Shown here in pieces: positions 1 through 6,493 of a stretch of DNA of 9,281 nt. The stretch's first letter is position 1, and the number at the start of each line of letters is the position of its first letter. The position numbers and the translations under genes are program-made. The notes below the pieces were generated by a model, which did no database searches, was not told the DNA's origin, and was given only the letters and a program-made list of their open reading frames with translations. Origin of the DNA: JBPYFK01 sp051984675 (GTDB lineage Bacteria; Actinomycetota; Actinomycetes; Mycobacteriales; Pseudonocardiaceae). The stretch spans positions 1 to 9,281 of the forward strand of contig JBPYFK010000120.1 in the NCBI GenBank assembly GCA_051984675.1. The letters run 5' to 3'.

Positions 1-47
1 GGCTCGACGGCCTCGTGGTCGCCGTCGGTGATGACGATGCGTGGCAT
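1..47 (-). CDS. D-2-hydroxyacid dehydrogenase (CtBP-like), N-terminal fragment
   Basis: Only the first 15 codons lie in the window: an ATG at 47-45 followed by MPRIVITDGDHEAVE, and the frame is open to the edge. Short N-termini of the form M-x-x-I/V-V-I-T-D are typical of the D-isomer-specific 2-hydroxyacid dehydrogenase group often annotated as C-terminal-binding-protein-like. These are NAD(P)-dependent enzymes acting on 2-keto/2-hydroxy acids. The start lies 5 nt beyond the stop of the zinc dehydrogenase gene, with a GGAG at 61-64, so it is very probably the next gene of the same operon. The spacing from GGAG to ATG is rather long (13 nt). The existence of a gene is likely; the family call rests on 15 residues and is tentative. 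Confidence 0.5.
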   Translation of the reverse strand, partial: MPRIVITDGDHEAVE

Positions 48-52
48 GGTGT

Positions 53-1069
53 TCAGCCGTCTCCGAGGCGCAGCACGACTTTGCCGGACTGGGCGGGGTC
101 TGCTGCCACCGTCAACGCTTCGGCGGCGTCGGTGAGCGTGAAGGTGTGGGTGATGACGGCGTCCAAGCGGTCGGTCGCGGCCAGCATGGCGATCGCGTCA
201 TCGATCTCGCTGTCGAACCGGAACGCGCCACGGAAGTCGATCTCCTTGCCGACCAGGGCCGACAGGGGCGCGCTAACGGGCCCACCCGGGAGCACGCCGA
301 GCTGCACCACAATCCCGCGCCGCTTGACCGCGGACAGGACCGTGCCCAGGGCCGCTGGTGCCCCGGAGGCCTCCACAACCACATCGAAGTGGTCATCGGG
401 CGGGGTGTCGGATCCGATTCGGACGGTGTGATCCGCACCGGCTTTTTCGGCGATCCGCAGCGGGAGGTCCAGCAGGTCGGTGGTCCACACTTCGGCCGCG
501 CCCGCGGCCTTCGCCGCTCCTGCCGTCAGCGCTCCGATCGGCCCCGAGCCGCTGACCAGCACCTTCGATCCGGTCACGCCGCCAGCGCGGGCCAGCGCGT
601 GGATGCTGACGGCCAGTGGTTCCACCAGAACCGCGCGCGACGACGGTACCTCTGCGGGCAGCACTCGGATCTGGTCGCGGCGCACGACCAGCCGCTCGGT
701 GAATCCACCCTGGGTGTGCGGGGTGCTGGCCGCCGAGCCCAGGTACCGCGAATCGCGGCACACGTGCGCGATCCCGGCCTGGCACTCCGGGCAGGAGCCG
801 CACGGGGTTGCGGGGTGGATCGCCACTGCCGTACCCGCCTGAAGTTGTCCTTCTGGGTCGTCGGCGACTGTGCCGACCACCTCATGTCCAAGGACCAGCG
901 GCTCGCGGAGGACGAATGCACCCACTGCTCCGTCGAGGTAGTAGTGCAGATCGCTGCCACAGATGCCGCCGTGCGTCATCTCCAGCAGCACGTCGCCCGC
1001 GCGGGGAACGGGGGCTGGCCGTTCTTCGATGCGCAGATCGCGAGCGCCGTGCACGACAACGGCTTTCAT
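53..1069 (-). CDS. idnD: L-idonate/L-gulonate 5-dehydrogenase, zinc MDR family
   Basis: A 338-aa medium-chain zinc alcohol dehydrogenase, closest in motifs to L-idonate 5-dehydrogenase (IdnD). Family members oxidise the C5 hydroxyl of an aldonate with NAD(P). I see the catalytic-zinc motif GGICGSD (Cys37), LGHE (His62, Glu63) and Glu150 in VEPLAV. The structural-zinc cysteines are 90, 93, 96 and 104. A Rossmann glycine motif SGSGPIG spans about 173-179. The IdnD-like blocks GGICGSDLHYY, GGFTERL and a GKEIDFRGAFRF-like stretch near the C-terminus are present. The ATG at 1069 is chosen because AGGAAGGA sits 7 nt upstream (1077-1084); an in-frame start at 1108 would add 13 residues overlapping the preceding dehydratase gene. 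The gene lies 32 nt after dgoD and 5 nt before the next gene. Beside a UxuB-like reductase and a ManD-like dehydratase, L-gulonate or L-idonate is the best substrate guess. Sorbitol or galactitol dehydrogenase activity is an alternative. Confidence 0.87.
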   Translation of the reverse strand: MKAVVVHGARDLRIEERPAPVPRAGDVLLEMTHGGICGSDLHYYLDGAVGAFVLREPLVLGHEVVGTVADDPEGQLQAGTAVAIHPATPCGSCPECQAGIAHVCRDSRYLGSAASTPHTQGGFTERLVVRRDQIRVLPAEVPSSRAVLVEPLAVSIHALARAGGVTGSKVLVSGSGPIGALTAGAAKAAGAAEVWTTDLLDLPLRIAEKAGADHTVRIGSDTPPDDHFDVVVEASGAPAALGTVLSAVKRRGIVVQLGVLPGGPVSAPLSALVGKEIDFRGAFRFDSEIDDAIAMLAATDRLDAVITHTFTLTDAAEALTVAADPAQSGKVVLRLGDG

Positions 1070-1101
1070 CGTGGAATCCTTCCTCGTAGGACGCATGGCC
1101 G

Positions 1102-2247
1102 TCACCATTCGGCGAGACTGCCGTCGGTGTTGCGCCAGACGGGTGAGCGCCAGCGATGACCTTGCTCGGCCGCGGCGAGGACTGCCTTCTCGTCAACCTC
1201 GACACCCAGGCCGGGCCCAGTCAGCCGCTCGACATACCCGTTCGCGAACCGGAACGCCGACGCGTCGAGCAAGTAGTCGAGCACGTCGGAGCCGACGTTG
1301 TAGTGGATACCGAGGCTGGTCTCCTGGATCAGCGTGTTCGGAACCGCGAGGTCTAGTTGCAGGCTGGCCGCGAGTGCGATCGGGCCGAGCGGGCAGTGCG
1401 GTGCCATCGTGACGCCGTAGGCCTCAGCCATCGCCGCGATGCGGCGGCATTCCGAGATCCCGCCAGCATGGGACAGATCCGGCTGGGCGACGGCGATCCC
1501 GGACGGCAGCACGTCCCGGAAGTCCCAGCGCGAGTACAGCCTCTCCCCGGTCGCGATCGCCACGCTGGTCGACTCGCAGATCCTGCGCAGATCGGCCGAC
1601 AGTTCGGGCACGATCGGCTCCTCCACGAACATCGGGCGCAGCGGTTCGAGCAGCTCACACAGTTGCCGGGCGATCGCTGGGGACGTGCGGCCGTGGAAGT
1701 CGACTGCGACACCACCGTCCGGCCCCATCACCTCGCGCACGGCGGCGACGCGGTCGACGACTTCGTCCAGCTCGCCGGCGGTGGCCAGCGGGCCGAGCCG
1801 GCCGGTGGCGTTCATCTTGACGCTGCGGAACCCCTGCTCCACCCGTTCGGCCGCGTGCTCGGCGGCTCGCGCGGGTTCATCGCCGGCGATCCAGGAGTAG
1901 ACCGGGACCCGGTCCCGGACAGGCCCGCCGAGAAGTTCGTGCACGGGTACGTTGTGAAACTTCCCGGCGATGTCCCACAGGGCCTGGTCGATGCCCGCGA
2001 CCGCGCTGGACAGGACCGGGCCGCCGCGGTAGAAGCCGCCCCTGGTCAGGACCTGCCAGTGGTCTTCGATGCGCAGCGGGTCCGCGCCGATCAGGTAGTC
2101 GGCGAGTTCCTCGACGCAGGTGGCCACAGTGCTGGCGCGGCCTTCGACGACGGGTTCGCCCCAGCCGGTGATGCCCTCCTCAGTGTCGATTTTGAGGAAC
2201 AGCCAGCGGGGTGGCACCAGGTAGGTCGTCAACCGGGTGATCTTCAT
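1102..2247 (-). CDS. dgoD: D-galactonate dehydratase, enolase superfamily
   Basis: At 381 aa it is almost exactly the length of E. coli DgoD (382 aa), and it is collinear with it from the first residues (MKITRLTTY, PPRWLFLKI) to the end (GSLAEW). DgoD converts D-galactonate to 2-keto-3-deoxy-D-galactonate and water with Mg2+. The enolase-superfamily active site is intact: metal ligands Asp183 and general acid/base His185 in VDFHGR, Glu209 in FVEEP, Glu235 in ATGERL, and the catalytic His284 in APHCPLGP. The capping-domain block FYRGGPVLSSAVAGIDQALWD (written here as its start and end, residues about 72-92) is also conserved. The ATG at 2247 overlaps the aldolase stop by 4 bp (ATGA), which implies translational coupling. 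A longer in-frame reading to 2466 only covers the aldolase gene in another frame and is rejected. The full set of motifs makes this a confident substrate call for this family. Confidence 0.95.
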   Translation of the reverse strand: MKITRLTTYLVPPRWLFLKIDTEEGITGWGEPVVEGRASTVATCVEELADYLIGADPLRIEDHWQVLTRGGFYRGGPVLSSAVAGIDQALWDIAGKFHNVPVHELLGGPVRDRVPVYSWIAGDEPARAAEHAAERVEQGFRSVKMNATGRLGPLATAGELDEVVDRVAAVREVMGPDGGVAVDFHGRTSPAIARQLCELLEPLRPMFVEEPIVPELSADLRRICESTSVAIATGERLYSRWDFRDVLPSGIAVAQPDLSHAGGISECRRIAAMAEAYGVTMAPHCPLGPIALAASLQLDLAVPNTLIQETSLGIHYNVGSDVLDYLLDASAFRFANGYVERLTGPGLGVEVDEKAVLAAAEQGHRWRSPVWRNTDGSLAEW

Positions 2248-2879
2248 GGCCGCGCCTCCGGAAGCAGTGCGGTGAGCTTGTCCAGCTGGTCCGGATCCTC
2301 GAGCGCGGAGCCAACCCCGGCGACTCGCGCGCCAGCGTTCAAGAACAGGTCCGCATTGGACGCCTCCACGCCCCCGGTGACGACGAAACGCGCCTCGGGG
2401 AACGGACCGTGCATCGCTTTGATCCATCCCGGGCCCAGCGCCGAGGCCGGAAAGACCTTGAGCCACCGCAACCCGGCGCGCCCGGCCGCCTGGATGTCGG
2501 AGGCGGTGGCGACGCCGGGAAGATGGGGCAGTCCCGCCTCGGTGCTCTCTCGAGCCACGTCGCTGTCCATCCCCGGCGCAACCGTGAAAACGGCTCCGGC
2601 CGCGGCCGCCCGCCGGACCCGGTCCACTGTGGTCACCGTTCCCGCCCCGACCGTGCGGTCTCGGGCACGTCCAGCCTCGGCAGCCGCGGCGAGGGACTCA
2701 AGCCCGTCGGCGGATTGGATGGGCACCTCCACCCAGTCAATGCCGAGATCCCAGGCACGCTGGGCCAGCTCGACGGTCCGAGTGGGTGCGAATCCGCGCA
2801 GGATAGCCATGAGTGGACGCCCGTCGAAGGCCCTGTCGAACCAGTGATTGCTGTCGATCCCGGTGTTGCTGTACTCCAT
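2244..2879 (-). CDS. 2-dehydro-3-deoxy-6-phospho-gluconate/galactonate aldolase
   Basis: A 211-aa class I aldolase of the KDPG/KHG family (Eda, DgoA). It cleaves 2-keto-3-deoxy-6-phosphogluconate or its galacto epimer to pyruvate and glyceraldehyde-3-phosphate in the cytoplasm. Visible hallmarks are the substrate-binding ILRGF (Arg28), the catalytic Glu51 in WVEVPIQ, GAGTV at about 78-82, LPGVAT around Pro121, the Schiff-base Lys141 in LKVFPAS, and the phosphate-binding TGGV at about 168-171. Length is normal for the family. A GAGGGAAGAG stretch just upstream of the ATG at 2879 supports the start. The gene begins 21 nt after the kinase and overlaps dgoD by 4 bp. It therefore sits between the kinase that makes its substrate and the dehydratase that feeds the kinase. 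Preference for gluco or galacto substrate cannot be read from the sequence; both may be used. Confidence 0.92.
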   Translation of the reverse strand: MEYSNTGIDSNHWFDRAFDGRPLMAILRGFAPTRTVELAQRAWDLGIDWVEVPIQSADGLESLAAAAEAGRARDRTVGAGTVTTVDRVRRAAAAGAVFTVAPGMDSDVARESTEAGLPHLPGVATASDIQAAGRAGLRWLKVFPASALGPGWIKAMHGPFPEARFVVTGGVEASNADLFLNAGARVAGVGSALEDPDQLDKLTALLPEARP

Positions 2880-2900
2880 GTCTCTTCCCTCGTGTGCGGC

Positions 2901-3845
2901 TCAGCGATGCACGTCTTCGTTCCCGGAGAGGAGTTCGAGCTCGTTCCGGCGCGGCAGCCCTTCCCAGTCGCCGGGAACGGACACCGCAAACGCCCCGCAC
3001 GCGGAGCCGCGGTGCAGCCGCTGCGCGAGACCGTGCCCTTCCAGCCGGGCGCTGAGGTACCCGGCGACGAAGGCATCGCCAGCACCGACCGGGTCCACGC
3101 TGGTCACTGGGACCGCGGGCACGGTGGCGGTCTCGGAACCGGCTCGGGCCACGGCGCCCAGCGCGCCCCGCTTGACCACCACCTCGGCCGGGCCGAGCCC
3201 ACTCACGGCTTCCGCGATCAGCTCCGGCTGATCTTCTCCGGTGAGCAACTGAAGTTCCTGCTCACTGCCGAACAACACGTCGACCTGATCGACCAGGGCG
3301 TGCAGCGCTTCCTGGGCGTCCTTGGTGCGCCACAGCTGGGAACGGTGGTTGATGTCCAGGCTCACCGTCACGCCTGCCGCGCGGGCGATCTTGACGGCGT
3401 GCCCGATCGCATCCCGTGCCGGGGAACTGATCGCCAGCGTGATCCCGCTGGTGTGCAGGACCTTTGCGGCCCGGATGCGCCCCTCGTCGACATCGGCGCG
3501 CGCCAGCCGCGAGCCCGCCGAACCGTGCCGGTAGTAGGACGCGGTGATCCGGTCAGCGGTGCGGTTCTGCCGCACCATCACCGCGGTGGGGGCTGTCGAG
3601 TCGACGACCAGGCCGGAGAGCTCTACGCCTTCCGCGCGAAGCCGATCCGCGATGACCTTGCCGATCGCGTCCGCTCCCACCCTGCCGACCATCGCGACCT
3701 GATGGCCCAGGCGGGCCAGGCCGATCGCGACGTTGCTCTCGGCGCCGGCGAAGGAAAAGGTGTGGCTCGAGCCCTCAGCCAGCGGACCGGTGGTGTCCGC
3801 CCGGAACAGTCCCAGGCTCTCGCCGATGGTGACGAACTCGGTCAT
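2901..3845 (-). CDS. kdgK: 2-keto-3-deoxygluconate/galactonate kinase, PfkB family
   Basis: A 314-aa ribokinase/PfkB-type sugar kinase. By family and context it phosphorylates 2-keto-3-deoxy-D-gluconate, and probably the galactonate epimer, at O6 with ATP. Signature 1 is GAESNVAIGLARLG at about 34-47. The C-terminal ATP/catalytic signature DPVGAGDAF has the catalytic base Asp257. DINHRSQLW (about 164-172) and FGSEQEL (about 192-198) are blocks typical of KDG kinases. The ATG at 3845 is preferred over a GTG six bases upstream, because the AGGAG at 3853-3857 is 7 nt from the ATG but only 1 nt from the GTG. It lies 33 nt after the ManD-like gene and 21 nt before the aldolase. It is not of the ASKHA-type DgoK family used by E. 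coli for galactonate, so one PfkB kinase probably serves both arms. Fructokinase or ribokinase activity is possible but poorly supported by context. Confidence 0.88.
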   Translation of the reverse strand: MTEFVTIGESLGLFRADTTGPLAEGSSHTFSFAGAESNVAIGLARLGHQVAMVGRVGADAIGKVIADRLRAEGVELSGLVVDSTAPTAVMVRQNRTADRITASYYRHGSAGSRLARADVDEGRIRAAKVLHTSGITLAISSPARDAIGHAVKIARAAGVTVSLDINHRSQLWRTKDAQEALHALVDQVDVLFGSEQELQLLTGEDQPELIAEAVSGLGPAEVVVKRGALGAVARAGSETATVPAVPVTSVDPVGAGDAFVAGYLSARLEGHGLAQRLHRGSACGAFAVSVPGDWEGLPRRNELELLSGNEDVHR

Positions 3846-3852
3846 CAACACG

Positions 3853-3857
3853 CTCCT
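3853..3857 (-). promoter_or_regulatory. Ribosome binding site deciding the kinase start
   Basis: Minus-strand AGGAG placed 7 nt before the ATG at 3845. An alternative GTG at 3851 would leave a spacing of one base, too short for initiation, so this site fixes the start of the kinase. Confidence 0.75.
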
Positions 3858-3878
3858 GGATCAGCTCTGCGGTGAGAC

Positions 3879-5090
3879 TCACCAGTCATGGACGCTGCCG
3901 TCGCGAAGCCGGGTCACCGGGAGGTACTTGGGGTCGTACGGGTACTTCCGGGCGGCGTCCTCGTCGACGTCCACGCCGAGGCCGGGCCGGTCGGAGAGGT
4001 TGAGCATCCCGTCGGCGTACGCGTAACCGGCGTCGAAGACCTCGTCCGCCGGTGCGCGGTGTCCCATGTACTCCTGGATTCCGAAGTTCGGCACGGCCAT
4101 GTCCAGGTGTAGGTTGGCCGCCATCCCGATCGGCGAGACGTCACCAGGCCCGTGGGCGCCGGTGCGGACGCCGTAGAGGTCGGCGAGGTCGAAGATCCGG
4201 CGCACGTGGGTGATGCCGCCGGCGTGCGTCACGCTCGTGCGGATGTAGTCGATCAGCCGCTCGCTGATCAACTGCTGGCAGTCCCAGATCGAGTTGAACA
4301 CCTCACCCACGGCCAGGGGCGTGGTGGTGTTCGATCGGATGAGCCGGAACGCCGCCTGGTCCTCGGCCGGCGTGGCGTCTTCGACCCAGAACATCCGGTA
4401 TGGCTCGAGCGACTGGCCGAGCCGGGCGGCCTCGATGTGCGTGAGCCGGTGGTGGGTGTCGTGCAGCAGGTGGAAGCCGTACCCCAGTTCGGCCCGGACT
4501 CGCTCTACCAGCCTCGGCACGAAGTCGAGGTAGGCCGCAGTGTCCCACACTTCCTCGGCAGGACGCGCCCCGGAAGCCGGCTCGTACACACGGCCGTGTC
4601 CAGGACCAATTCCATAGGTCGCGTCGAGACCAGGAACGCTGGCCTGGACGCGGACCGCGCGGTAGCCGCGATCAAGAAAGCGCTGGGCTTCAGCGATGGT
4701 TTCCTCGATGCCCGAACCGCTGGCGTGACCGTACACGGTGGCACCGTCCCTGGCCCGGCCGCCGAGCAGGTCGTACACCGGCAGGCCGGCCGCTTTGCCT
4801 TTGATGTCCCACAACGCCTGGTCGATCGCGGAGATCGCGGTCATGGTCACCGGGCCGCGCCGCCAGTACGCTCCCCGATACAGGTATTGCCAGATGTCGT
4901 TGATGCGGTGGGCGTCGCGCCCGTCGAGCAACGGCAGCAGGTGGTCGGTGAGGTAGGACGCGACGGCGAGTTCGCGTCCGTTGAGGGTCGCATCGCCCCA
5001 GCCCACGTACCCGTCGCTGGTGGTCAGCTTGATGATGACGTAGTTGCGGCCCGGGGCGGTGACGATGACCTCGGCGTCGGTGATCTTCAT
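3879..5090 (-). CDS. manD: Sugar-acid dehydratase of the ManD/RspA family (D-mannonate/D-gluconate dehydratase)
   Basis: A 403-aa enolase-superfamily protein with the exact length and block order of the mannonate dehydratase (ManD) subgroup: GDATLNGRELAVASYL near 32-47, WQYLYRGAYWRRGPVTM near 67-83, and the C-terminal HDW. Members dehydrate D-mannonate and/or D-gluconate to KDG. Metal ligands are Asp211 (LLHD), Glu237 (WVED) and Glu263 (VGE). The catalytic set Arg147, Tyr159, His213 and His313 is present. The residue two after His313 is Pro315 (AHGPGD). As I recall, efficient mannonate dehydratases such as the Caulobacter enzyme have Ala here, whereas RspA-like low-efficiency members have Pro. 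The true substrate may therefore be D-gluconate, or mannonate used slowly. Its ATG overlaps the reductase stop by 4 bp (ATGA), coupling it to the enzyme expected to make its substrate. Family call firm; substrate less so. Confidence 0.9.
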   Translation of the reverse strand: MKITDAEVIVTAPGRNYVIIKLTTSDGYVGWGDATLNGRELAVASYLTDHLLPLLDGRDAHRINDIWQYLYRGAYWRRGPVTMTAISAIDQALWDIKGKAAGLPVYDLLGGRARDGATVYGHASGSGIEETIAEAQRFLDRGYRAVRVQASVPGLDATYGIGPGHGRVYEPASGARPAEEVWDTAAYLDFVPRLVERVRAELGYGFHLLHDTHHRLTHIEAARLGQSLEPYRMFWVEDATPAEDQAAFRLIRSNTTTPLAVGEVFNSIWDCQQLISERLIDYIRTSVTHAGGITHVRRIFDLADLYGVRTGAHGPGDVSPIGMAANLHLDMAVPNFGIQEYMGHRAPADEVFDAGYAYADGMLNLSDRPGLGVDVDEDAARKYPYDPKYLPVTRLRDGSVHDW

Positions 5091-6493
5091 CGGATCCTTT
5101 TCTGTCCAGTGTGGATGATTGTGTCGAGGGCGCCAAAAACCCCGTGGTCGTTGAGGACAGCAAGGAGTTCGCCCACCGCCGAGACGAACGACTCTCGCTT
5201 ACCGAGCTGTTGGCCGAGAATGGCTTTGTCCTGCAAGCAAATCCGGGCAAGCGACGGTGATGGGTGGGTGCCGAGGTCGCGTAACAGCCCTGCCCGCGGG
5301 TCGTCCGGAACACCGGTGTCCAGCAGGTGGGGCCGGGCCAGGCACTGCAGCCAGGCGGCCACCAGCAGCGCGAGGGTGCCGGGCACCTGGCCCCGGTCCA
5401 GATGCCACATCGCGGCCTCGGGCACGCGCTGGGCCAGTTTGAGCGATCCGTCCGACCCGACCTGGGTGGTGCGATGGCCGAGCCGGTGGTTCGTGAACCG
5501 CTCGACGAGCTCCTCGCGGTAGGCCGAGACGTCGAGCTCCTCGGGGATGCACAGGGTCGGCAGGTACTCGTCGCCGAGTTGCCAGGCGGCCTGGGCAATG
5601 CCCGGATCGCTCGCGGCATCGGCGATCAGCGACCGGCCGGTGAGCAGTCCGAGATACGCCAGCAGCGAGTGTGTTCCGTTGAGCAGTCGCACTTTGACCG
5701 TTTCGTAGTCGTGCACCCGGTCGGTGAGCAAGGCGCCGGCCTGCTGCCACTCTGGCCGCCCGGCCGCGAAGTCATCGCGCATGACCCACATGGAGAACGG
5801 CTCGGCCGGCACGGGCACCTCGTCGCGGAATCCGGCCTCGGCGGCGTACCGGCGATGTTCAGCGGTTGTTGCCGGGACGATGCGGTCGACCATGGTGTCC
5901 GGGAAGGTCACCGCGTCATCGAGGACGCTGAGCAGCTCGTCCCCTTCACGGGAGGGCATGGCGGCGGCGAACTCGCGAAGCAGCCCGGCCAGGACGCTGC
6001 CGTTGCCTGTCACGTTGTCGCAGCTGAGCACCGTCACCGGTCCCGCACCGGTTGCTGCCCTGCGCAGCAGGCCGGCGGCCAGCCTGCCGATCGTGCTGCG
6101 AGGCGGGTGGCCGTGCAGATCGTGCTGGATTCCCGGAGCGTCGAGGTTCAACCGCCGTGATCCGGGACGTAGGTCGTATCCCTTCTCGGTGACGGTCAGG
6201 GACACGACCCGGGTGGCCGGGCGGGCGATCTCCTCGACCACCCGGTCCGGCTCGTCGGCGGCGACGAAGGCGTCGGTGATCACCTCGACCGGGCGGACGT
6301 CGGTCCGCTCCGGCCCGAGGGTGATCACGCTGTAGCGCATTCCCTGACGGTGCAAGGTATCCACCACCGACCGGGACGTGGTGGCCACGCCGGTGATCTC
6401 CCACGGATCACCGGCGGCGTCGGCGGTGTAGACCGCCTGGTGCGCCCGGTGGAAGTTGCCCAGGCCCAGATGCAGGACGCGGCGGACCGTCAC
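5087..6493 (-). CDS. uxuB: UxuB/mannitol-dehydrogenase-family long-chain polyol dehydrogenase (probable D-fructuronate reductase)
   Basis: A 468-aa member of the polyol-specific long-chain dehydrogenase/reductase family, which includes D-mannonate oxidoreductase (UxuB), mannitol 2-dehydrogenase and arabinitol dehydrogenase. The N-terminal nucleotide-binding block is LGLGNFHRAHQAVY (about 9-22). Further family blocks are VSLTVTEKGY (about 97-106), SCDNVTGNG (about 157-165) and TFPDTMVDRIVPAT (about 196-209). The catalytic K-(4)-N-(2)-H set is Lys267, Asn272 and His275 in KVRLLNGTHS. It is slightly shorter than typical UxuB. The start is GTG, forming a 4-bp GTGA overlap with the transporter stop, and the stop overlaps the ManD-like gene by 4 bp. 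Adjacent to a ManD-type dehydratase, reduction of D-fructuronate to D-mannonate (or of 5-ketogluconate to gluconate) with NAD(P)H is the best inference. A mannitol/arabinitol role cannot be excluded. Confidence 0.85.
   Translation of the reverse strand: MTVRRVLHLGLGNFHRAHQAVYTADAAGDPWEITGVATTSRSVVDTLHRQGMRYSVITLGPERTDVRPVEVITDAFVAADEPDRVVEEIARPATRVVSLTVTEKGYDLRPGSRRLNLDAPGIQHDLHGHPPRSTIGRLAAGLLRRAATGAGPVTVLSCDNVTGNGSVLAGLLREFAAAMPSREGDELLSVLDDAVTFPDTMVDRIVPATTAEHRRYAAEAGFRDEVPVPAEPFSMWVMRDDFAAGRPEWQQAGALLTDRVHDYETVKVRLLNGTHSLLAYLGLLTGRSLIADAASDPGIAQAAWQLGDEYLPTLCIPEELDVSAYREELVERFTNHRLGHRTTQVGSDGSLKLAQRVPEAAMWHLDRGQVPGTLALLVAAWLQCLARPHLLDTGVPDDPRAGLLRDLGTHPSPSLARICLQDKAILGQQLGKRESFVSAVGELLAVLNDHGVFGALDTIIHTGQKRIR

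Noticed and set aside
41..1159. Long plus-strand open frame opposite the zinc dehydrogenase (372 codons)
   Set aside because: Antisense shadow typical of high-GC DNA: low-complexity Arg/Gly/Ala-rich translation, no family motifs, and the minus-strand reading has a complete IdnD motif set.
2248..2466. 73-residue N-terminal extension of DgoD from an upstream ATG
   Set aside because: It lies entirely within the aldolase coding region in another frame; the ATG at 2247 gives exact family length and alignment to the DgoD N-terminus.
1357..2847. 496-codon plus-strand open frame opposite dgoD and the aldolase
   Set aside because: It spans two well-supported minus-strand genes and shows no recognisable domain; the frame is open because of GC-rich third-position bias.
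2409..3875. 488-codon plus-strand open frame opposite the aldolase and kinase
   Set aside because: Covers the junction of two genes with intact active sites on the other strand; no motifs of its own.
4152..5522. 456-codon plus-strand open frame opposite the ManD-like and UxuB-like genes
   Set aside because: Antisense shadow across a coupled gene pair; composition is unlike a folded protein.
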